Source: Marinobacterium sp. xm-d-530
GTDB lineage: Bacteria; Pseudomonadota; Gammaproteobacteria; Pseudomonadales; Balneatricaceae
DNA: 23,391 bases
Assembly: GCA_949499045.1 (NCBI GenBank)
Contig: CATEEE010000056.1
Coordinates: forward strand, 1-23,391
Reading direction: 5' to 3'
Shown here: piece after piece, positions 15,102-20,573 of the stretch
Layout of the letters: each line of letters opens with the position of its first letter
How positions within the stretch are numbered: position 1 is the first letter of the stretch
The notes under the pieces: model-generated
What the model was told of the DNA's origin: nothing
What the model saw: the letters and a program-made list of their open reading frames with translations, nothing else
The model's database searches: none
Translations under genes and position numbers: made by a program

Positions 15102-16056
15102 AGTTCTGATCATCAATACCGGTGGCACCTTTGGCATGGTGCAAGGCGCAGCAGGGTTGGCGCCCGCTCCCGATCTGGAAATGCGATTGCGAGAACAGCT
15201 TCCGGAGTTAGCGCACTATGCGTTTGATCTGGTCGATCTGCTGCCTCTCATCGACAGTTCGGATCTTCGTTTAAATGATTGGTCGCGCATCTGCGAAACG
15301 ATCCTGACTGAACAGGATCACTATTCCGGTTTTGTGGTGATTCACGGCACCGATACCTTAGCTTATACGGCAGCGGCGTTGAGTTTTGCGTTGCGGGGTT
15401 TGAGTCAGCCTGTTGTGGTGACAGGATCTCAGTATCCTTTAGGTGTCGAGGTCAGCGATGCGCCCACTAACCTGTTGGATTCACTTAGCTATTTGGTCCA
15501 GCCTGATATTGGTGGCGTGCGGGTCAGCTTTGGCGGTCTTAATCTTCAGGCTAATCGAGTTCGTAAAATGGATGCCCAAGATTATGTCGCTTTTGAAATG
15601 CCAAACGGCGAGGTCTCATCTATCAATGAAGCGGCTCAGCCTGAGGTTCTAACCTATCAAGAGGGCGCGGTAGCAACGATTTTGATCTACCCAGGCATTC
15701 CAGCAGCGGTCATTGAGGGTGTTTTAAACGATGATCGCTTGCGAGCTATTGTGCTGTTGAGCTTTGGCAGCGGTAATATTCCAACGACCAGCAGTGACTT
15801 TGGCGCAGCCCTAAAGCGTGCGCATGAGCAAGGAGTGCTGTTGGTTAATATGACCCAGTGTTTGAAAGGCCGGGTTATTCAAGGGGCTTATGAAACGGGT
15901 GCATTACTAGCAGAGTTGGGTGCGTTGCCAGGCTTTGATATGACACCTGAAGCCGTTTTTGCCAAACTGCACTACCTGTTTGCCAAGGGCGCAGACAAAA
16001 AAGCGGTTGAGGCCCAATGGCATCAACCGCTTTGTGGAGAGTTTCGTTGTCAGTGA
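15094..16056 (+). CDS. L-asparaginase, cytoplasmic type I
   Basis: A 320-residue asparaginase that hydrolyses asparagine to aspartate and ammonia. The first active-site motif INTGGTFG carries the nucleophile Thr12. The second, VVIHGTDTLAYTA, holds Thr86 and Asp87. Lys158 in RVRKMD is the expected catalytic lysine. There is no signal peptide, and length and N-terminus fit the type I (AnsA) cytoplasmic group, which usually has lower asparagine affinity than secreted type II enzymes. I choose ATG 15094, six nt from AGGAG (15083-15087), over GTG 15091. It overlaps the CYTH gene by 8 bp. Its end overlaps aapP, convergent, by 7 bp. Lying beside a broad amino-acid importer, it could use imported asparagine as a nitrogen source. 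Confidence 0.93.
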   Translation: MNKVLIINTGGTFGMVQGAAGLAPAPDLEMRLREQLPELAHYAFDLVDLLPLIDSSDLRLNDWSRICETILTEQDHYSGFVVIHGTDTLAYTAAALSFALRGLSQPVVVTGSQYPLGVEVSDAPTNLLDSLSYLVQPDIGGVRVSFGGLNLQANRVRKMDAQDYVAFEMPNGEVSSINEAAQPEVLTYQEGAVATILIYPGIPAAVIEGVLNDDRLRAIVLLSFGSGNIPTTSSDFGAALKRAHEQGVLLVNMTQCLKGRVIQGAYETGALLAELGALPGFDMTPEAVFAKLHYLFAKGADKKAVEAQWHQPLCGEFRCQ

Positions 16057-16814
16057 CCTAGTATCTGACTCAGGAAGAGCTTAGTACGCTCGTTTTGTGG
16101 GTTGTTGAAGAACTCGTTGGGCTCGTTCTCCTCCACAATTTGTCCTGCGTCCATGAAGATGACACGGTCAGCGACTTTCTTAGCAAAGCCCATCTCGTGT
16201 GTCACACATATCATGGTCATGCCCTCTTCAGCGAGCTCAACCATTACGTCGAGCACCTCTTTGATCATCTCAGGATCCAGAGCAGAGGTTGGCTCATCAA
16301 ACAGCATGATATTTGGGTTCATGCAGAGTGAGCGAGCAATTGCGACACGCTGTTGCTGACCACCCGATAGCTGACCAGGGTACTTATCAGCCTGATCTGG
16401 AATCTTAACGCGCTCTAGGTACTTCATTGCGATCTCTTCAGCTTCCGCTTTTGGCTTCTTCTGAACCCAGATCGGGCCGAGTGTTAGGTTTTCCAGAATG
16501 GTTAGATGTGGGAATAGGTTGAAGTGCTGGAATACCATGCCCACGTCGCGGCGGATCTTTTCGATATTCTTAACGTCTTCAATCATCTCAACACCGTCAA
16601 CCACCAAAGATCCCTCTTGGAACTCCTCTAGGCGGTTGATGCAGCGAATAGTGGTCGATTTACCTGAACCTGATGGGCCACATATAACGATACGCTCACC
16701 TTTTTTAACATGCAGATTGATATCACGCAGTACATGAAAATTACCGTACCACTTGTTTAGGTTCTCAATAACGATGACATCTTGAGAGTCTGCTGCTGAG
16801 TTAGTTGCGGTCAT
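16050..16814 (-). CDS. aapP: General L-amino-acid ABC transporter, ATP-binding protein
   Basis: A 254-residue cytoplasmic ATPase of the polar amino-acid uptake class (AapP/BztD/GlnQ). Walker A GPSGSGKST, Q-loop in VFQHFNLFPH, signature LSGGQQQRVAIARS, Walker B IMLFDEPTSALD and the switch His in VTHEMGFA are all intact. It drives import through AapQ and AapM. It starts 2 nt after the aapM stop and is the last gene of the operon. Its stop overlaps the convergent asparaginase gene by 7 bp, and I see no terminator hairpin there. Confidence 0.96.
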   Translation of the reverse strand: MTATNSAADSQDVIVIENLNKWYGNFHVLRDINLHVKKGERIVICGPSGSGKSTTIRCINRLEEFQEGSLVVDGVEMIEDVKNIEKIRRDVGMVFQHFNLFPHLTILENLTLGPIWVQKKPKAEAEEIAMKYLERVKIPDQADKYPGQLSGGQQQRVAIARSLCMNPNIMLFDEPTSALDPEMIKEVLDVMVELAEEGMTMICVTHEMGFAKKVADRVIFMDAGQIVEENEPNEFFNNPQNERTKLFLSQILGH

Positions 16815-16816
16815 GA

Positions 16817-17917
16817 TTAGTCTCTCTTATCAGTATTCATTTGACGTTCGATGCGGCGAGCTAGCACCGACATGCTGAAACAACTTCCCCAGAACACGAG
16901 GAAGACAAATAGGTAACCTTCTAGCGCATGGCCACCTAGCCAGTATGAGTTAGACAATGCTGTCTGAAGTGTTTGAACAACTTCTGGGATGCCGATAATC
17001 AACAAGAACGTCGTGTTTTTAAACAGCATGACAAAGGTTGCCAGAATGTTTGGCATCGATACCTTGATAACCTGTGGCAAGATGATCAGTAGGATCTTCT
17101 GCCAGTAGCTAAGGCCTATCGAATCTGCTGCTTCGTATTGACCCGAAGGAACAGCCTGGAAGCCGCCACGGAATACCTCTGCCATGTAACCCGACATGAA
17201 GAAGATCAATACTAACCAGACACGAATCAACTTATCGACGTTCGTTCCTTCTGCAAAGAAGAGTGGCAACATGACTGAGCCCATGAAGAAGAGCGACAGT
17301 ACTGGCACGCCACGGAAGAACTCGATAAAGATGACCGAAACAGACCGGATAAACGGCATCTCTGAGCGACGACCTAATGCCCACAAGAAGCTGAATGGAA
17401 AGGCGACAATGATGCTGGCTGCTGCCATGAAGACGTTGAGCGTAAACCCACCCCAAAGGTCAGTACTGACGACCTCTAGACCTAACAAACGGCCATCTAA
17501 GATAGCGATACCCACAACCGGTAGTAGTAACCAAGAGGTGATGGAGGCTTTCAGGCGAATCGATTTTGGTAGCGTGAATGATGCCGCAATCACCATGACC
17601 AATAGCACCAACGTTAGGTTGATACGCCATACCTCTTCAACAGGATAGGTCCCATAGAAGAATTGGTATGACCAAGCATTAATGAAGACCCAACAAGCGC
17701 CCTCTTTAACACAAGCATCTTCAGTGGTGCCGGTGAAGTTTGCCGACCAGAAGGCCCAGTCAAATATAAGTGGCAGGTAGTAAGCCAGCAGTGCAATGAC
17801 TGATAGGGTTACGACCGCGTTTGGAATCGTAGAAAAAAGGTTGTCACGTAGCCAGGCTGTAAAACCAACGGTTTTAATCGGTGCCGGGCGGGCTGCAATA
17901 GGCTGAAATTCTTTCAT
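16817..17917 (-). CDS. aapM: General L-amino-acid ABC transporter, permease AapM
   Basis: A 366-residue inner-membrane permease. The N-terminus has membrane segments and an extra loop with a Cys pair (DACVKEGACW) before the core transporter domain. The family EAA-type loop for docking the ATPase is seen in the C-terminal third, around SGQYEAADSIGLSYWQKILLIILPQ. The EFFRGVPVLSLFFM stretch is typical of the HisMQ permease family. Long N-terminal extensions with extra spans distinguish AapM/BztC from simple GlnP-type permeases. AGGAGAG lies 5 nt before the ATG. The gap to aapQ is 9 nt and to aapP 2 nt, so the genes form a tight operon. Confidence 0.95.
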   Translation of the reverse strand: MKEFQPIAARPAPIKTVGFTAWLRDNLFSTIPNAVVTLSVIALLAYYLPLIFDWAFWSANFTGTTEDACVKEGACWVFINAWSYQFFYGTYPVEEVWRINLTLVLLVMVIAASFTLPKSIRLKASITSWLLLPVVGIAILDGRLLGLEVVSTDLWGGFTLNVFMAAASIIVAFPFSFLWALGRRSEMPFIRSVSVIFIEFFRGVPVLSLFFMGSVMLPLFFAEGTNVDKLIRVWLVLIFFMSGYMAEVFRGGFQAVPSGQYEAADSIGLSYWQKILLIILPQVIKVSMPNILATFVMLFKNTTFLLIIGIPEVVQTLQTALSNSYWLGGHALEGYLFVFLVFWGSCFSMSVLARRIERQMNTDKRD

Positions 17918-17926
17918 AGTGCTCTC

Positions 17927-19147
17927 CTATCGGCTCACCAACGCAACCGCGTTGTTAAATCGGTTCATGAGGAACGAGATCACCATATTGACCACAAAGT
18001 AGACGATGATGGTCATGAAGATGGTCTCAATTGCTTGCCCAGTCTGGTTCAGAGCTGTACCCACAAAAACGTTGAATAGGTCGGGATAACCGACTGCCGC
18101 CGCTAGGGTAGAGTTTTTAACCAACGACTGATACTCAGAGTTCAGCAGCGGCACAATGACGCGCATTGCTTGAGGAACGATGATCAGTGACATGATCTTG
18201 TTCTCACGCAAGCCAATGCTGCGTGCTGCTTCAGTCTGACCGTGTGGAATCGACTGCACACCAGCACGCACGGCTTCTGCTATGAATGCACCGGTGTAGA
18301 CCGAGAGTGCAATGGCAAGAGACATGAGCTCTGGGATTACCGTAATACCACCGAAGTAGTTAAAGCCTTTCAGAGCAGGATATTCAACCGTAAACGGAAA
18401 GCCAGTTAGCGCGGCAACAATCAATGGGAATAGAATCACCATAGCGATGCTGGTTTTAAGTACTGGAAACTGTTGTCCGGTCAGTTCTTGACGTTTTTTA
18501 GCCCAACGACGCAGTACAAAAATCCCTGCAACGGCAGCACCTAAGGCAATCCAGACCAAAGATGAAAGGTCTCCGCCGATTAGTTTAGGCATGTATAGGC
18601 CGCGAACATTTAGGAACACTGCTTCGCCTAAACTTAAGCTTTGACGAGCACCAGGAAGACTGGAGAGAACGGCGAAGTACCAGAAGAACACCTGCAGTAG
18701 CAGCGGTACGTTACGGAAGATCTCAACATAGACCAGTGCCACTTTACGGATCAGCCAGTTATGTGAAAAGTGCGCCACACCAAAGACGAATCCAAGCAGC
18801 GTCGCAAAAAAGATACCGATTGCAGAGACCAGAAGGGTGTTTAAGAAGCCAACAACAAATATTCGTCCATAGGTGTCGGTTGATTCAAAAGAGATCAGCG
18901 ACATTAGAACGTCATAACCTGCGGCTGCGCCTAAGAAGTCGAAACCGGTCTTTATACCCGTCGCTTCCATGTTGGCCAGCGTGTTGCCAATAATGGTGCC
19001 AAAGAAATAGAGCAACCCTGCGATCAATGCGATCTGATAGAAGAAACCGCGTATGCGTGGGTTGTTATAAAAGGCGTTGGAGGTGGTTCCGGAGCTTGAT
19101 TTACGGCTCGCTGACTTAACCTCTTCAATGGTTTTTTGTTTGAACAT
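17927..19147 (-). CDS. aapQ: General L-amino-acid ABC transporter, permease AapQ
   Basis: A 406-residue permease partner of AapM. A hydrophilic N-terminal tail (about 1-30) is followed by a membrane span and a large periplasmic loop. The core HisMQ-type domain opens with LNTLLVSAIGIFFATLLG and EIFRNVPLLLQVFFW. A second cytoplasmic/membrane insertion (about 200-255) is characteristic of AapQ/BztB. The EAA loop reads HGQTEAARSIGLRENKIMSLIIVPQ. The ATG at 19147 has a modest AGG 9 nt upstream. It is separated from aapJ by 74 nt containing a stable hairpin, which could lower its expression relative to the binding protein. Confidence 0.95.
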   Translation of the reverse strand: MFKQKTIEEVKSASRKSSSGTTSNAFYNNPRIRGFFYQIALIAGLLYFFGTIIGNTLANMEATGIKTGFDFLGAAAGYDVLMSLISFESTDTYGRIFVVGFLNTLLVSAIGIFFATLLGFVFGVAHFSHNWLIRKVALVYVEIFRNVPLLLQVFFWYFAVLSSLPGARQSLSLGEAVFLNVRGLYMPKLIGGDLSSLVWIALGAAVAGIFVLRRWAKKRQELTGQQFPVLKTSIAMVILFPLIVAALTGFPFTVEYPALKGFNYFGGITVIPELMSLAIALSVYTGAFIAEAVRAGVQSIPHGQTEAARSIGLRENKIMSLIIVPQAMRVIVPLLNSEYQSLVKNSTLAAAVGYPDLFNVFVGTALNQTGQAIETIFMTIIVYFVVNMVISFLMNRFNNAVALVSR

Positions 19148-19181
19148 TGAATTAACCTAAAAATAGAGTGCTTTCACGCAG

Positions 19182-19205
19182 AAAGGGGCACTGTTGTGCC
19201 CCTTT
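19182..19205 (-). terminator. Stem-loop between aapJ and aapQ (likely partial terminator / mRNA stabiliser)
   Basis: A 10-bp perfect inverted repeat, AAAGGGGCAC/GTGCCCCTTT, has a 4-nt loop (19192-19195). On the minus strand only three or so U residues follow the GC-rich stem, so it is a weak terminator at best. Such hairpins after binding-protein genes often protect the upstream mRNA and reduce readthrough into permease genes. Confidence 0.75.
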
Positions 19206-19221
19206 TTAGATCGCTTAAGGT

Positions 19222-20238
19222 TTAGCGCATTGCTGGTGCGTATAGGATACCGCCATCACGCCAAGACGCGTTGATACCACGTGCTAGCTTAAGTGGTGAG
19301 TCCATACCTACGTTACGCTCAAACGACTCTGAGTAGTTACCTACTTGAGTGATGATGTTGTAAGCCCAATCAGCACTTAGGCCTAGGTTACCGCCTAGCT
19401 CACCTTCTGAACCTAGAAGACGTTTGTTAGCTGGGTTACCGTTCGCTTTCATGTCCGATGCATTTGCAGACGTTACTTTCTGCTCTTCCGCTTCGATCAT
19501 TGCGTTTAGAGACCATTTAACAATGTTAAACCACTGGTCATCACCTTGACGAACGACAGGGCCTAGAGGCTCTTTAGAGATAACTTCAGGAAGAATCACT
19601 GCATTGCCTGGGTTAGCAAGGCCGATACGCAGTGCCGCAAGCTGTGAACCGTCAGATGTTAGGAAGTCACAACGACCTGATTCGAAACCTTGACGCGTTT
19701 GGTCAGATGTATCGAACGTAACCGCTTTGTATGACATGCCGTTCTCACGGAAGTAGTCAGCGATTGCAAGCTCAGTAGACGTACCAGCTTGGATACATGC
19801 GTTTGCACCGTCCAGTTGAGTTGCGCTTGATACACCTAGGTCTTTCATGACCATGAATGACGCACCGTCGTAGTAGTTGGTACCTGCAAAGTTGATACCT
19901 AGTGATGTGTCACGAGTGTGAGTCCAAGTCGTGTTACGAGATAGCATGTCGATTTCGCCAGACGCTAGGGCAGTGAAACGCTCCTTAGCAGTGAGTGGCT
20001 TGTATTGAACTGCTTCTGAATCGCCAAGTACTGCAGCTGCAACCGCACGACACATATCAACGTCTAGGCCGCTCCATTTGCCGTTCTCATCTTTCTGAGA
20101 GAAGCCTGCAAGACCAGTAGAAACACCACAAGTCAGGGTGCCACGGCTCTTAACATCGTCAAGAGTAGCTGCTTGAACTGCACCAGCAGTCATTGTTGCA
20201 GCAAGGATAGAAGCGGTTAGTAAAGCTTTCTTAGCCAT
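19222..20238 (-). CDS. aapJ: General L-amino-acid-binding periplasmic protein
   Basis: A 338-residue periplasmic solute-binding protein (AapJ/BztA type) that delivers diverse L-amino acids to AapQM. The Sec signal peptide is MAKKALLTASILAATMTAGA, with VQA-AT as the cleavage site near residue 23. The mature protein starts TLDDVKSRGTLTCGVSTGLAGFS, and the GLDVDMCRAVAAAVLG and LTAKERFTALASGEIDML segments are typical of the family-3 binding proteins. I place the start at ATG 20238, because AGGA lies 8 nt upstream; a reading from 20280 adds a polar 14-residue leader ahead of the signal peptide and would begin upstream of the predicted transcription start. First gene of aapJQMP, driven by a predicted sigma-54 promoter. 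Confidence 0.96.
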   Translation of the reverse strand: MAKKALLTASILAATMTAGAVQAATLDDVKSRGTLTCGVSTGLAGFSQKDENGKWSGLDVDMCRAVAAAVLGDSEAVQYKPLTAKERFTALASGEIDMLSRNTTWTHTRDTSLGINFAGTNYYDGASFMVMKDLGVSSATQLDGANACIQAGTSTELAIADYFRENGMSYKAVTFDTSDQTRQGFESGRCDFLTSDGSQLAALRIGLANPGNAVILPEVISKEPLGPVVRQGDDQWFNIVKWSLNAMIEAEEQKVTSANASDMKANGNPANKRLLGSEGELGGNLGLSADWAYNIITQVGNYSESFERNVGMDSPLKLARGINASWRDGGILYAPAMR

Positions 20239-20280
20239 TATGTAGATCCTCTTTTGAGTAGGTTGTTGTTCTTTTTCCAC

Positions 20281-20297
20281 AGCAACTAGTGTGCCAA
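20281..20297 (-). promoter_or_regulatory. Sigma-54 (RpoN) promoter of aapJQMP
   Basis: Read on the minus strand the site is TTGGCACACTAGTTGCT. It fits the -24/-12 consensus TGGCAC-N5-TTGC exactly, with 10 nt between the invariant GG and GC dinucleotides. Transcription should start near 20270, leaving a leader of about 32 nt to the aapJ ATG. Nitrogen-limited activation by NtrC is the natural inference. Confidence 0.85.
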
Positions 20298-20460
20298 CAA
20301 TTTTCAGTAAAAAATTTCTATCGATATTGATCGTTAAAAATTGTCAGAAAGTTACGGAATAACGGGGGGTTTTGATCAAATAATCATTAATACCCAACGT
20401 CGGCACTCTGCTTACTCGATTAAGATTGTTTCATTCTGACTCAAAGGTCAATACTAAAGT

Positions 20461-20512
20461 AGGGCTTAAATTGTTCTTTTGCACAGTATTGGTGCAATTT
20501 GATTTAAGCCCT
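20461..20512. repeat. 11-bp inverted repeat enclosing the NtrC-type site
   Basis: Perfect arms AGGGCTTAAAT (20461-20471) and ATTTAAGCCCT (20502-20512) are separated by 30 bp that contain the TTGCAC/GTGCAA palindrome. The two palindromes are offset by about 1.5 bp. There is no U-tract on either side, so it does not look like a terminator. A DNA-binding site for a second regulator or a cruciform-forming element is possible. Confidence 0.7.
20479..20497. promoter_or_regulatory. NtrC-type enhancer site
   Basis: TTGCACAGTATTGGTGCAA is a near-palindrome that strongly resembles the NtrC operators upstream of glnA in enterics (TGCAC-N5-GGTGCA pattern). Its centre is about 218 bp upstream of the predicted aapJ transcription start, a normal enhancer distance. 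It also ends directly before the candidate -35 of glnE. Confidence 0.75.
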
Positions 20513-20526
20513 ATGCCTCTTATAAC
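20499..20526 (+). promoter_or_regulatory. Candidate sigma-70 promoter of glnE
   Basis: TTGATT (20499-20504) and TATAAC (20521-20526) are 16 bp apart and lie about 48 bp before the glnE start codon. The -35 overlaps the right arm of the inverted repeat and touches the NtrC-type site. Confidence 0.5.
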
Positions 20527-20573
20527 CGAACGCAGTATATTAGTCCTATTGGCAAGCGTTCGGAGTGGTTTAG

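Larger units (their letters stand above)
20239..20573. other. 335-bp divergent regulatory gap between aapJ and glnE
   Basis: No gene is supported here. On the aapJ side the gap holds a sigma-54 promoter. The middle (about 20300-20450) is AT-rich, with A/T tracts and no clear motif. On the glnE side it carries an NtrC-type palindrome within a longer inverted repeat, followed by a candidate sigma-70 promoter and the glnE ribosome site. IHF could plausibly bend the AT-rich middle, but I could not find a good IHF consensus. Confidence 0.8.

Noticed and set aside
20300..20400. IHF site between the sigma-54 promoter and the NtrC-type site
   Set aside because: GATCAA-like words occur in AT-rich sequence but none fits WATCAA-N4-TTR.
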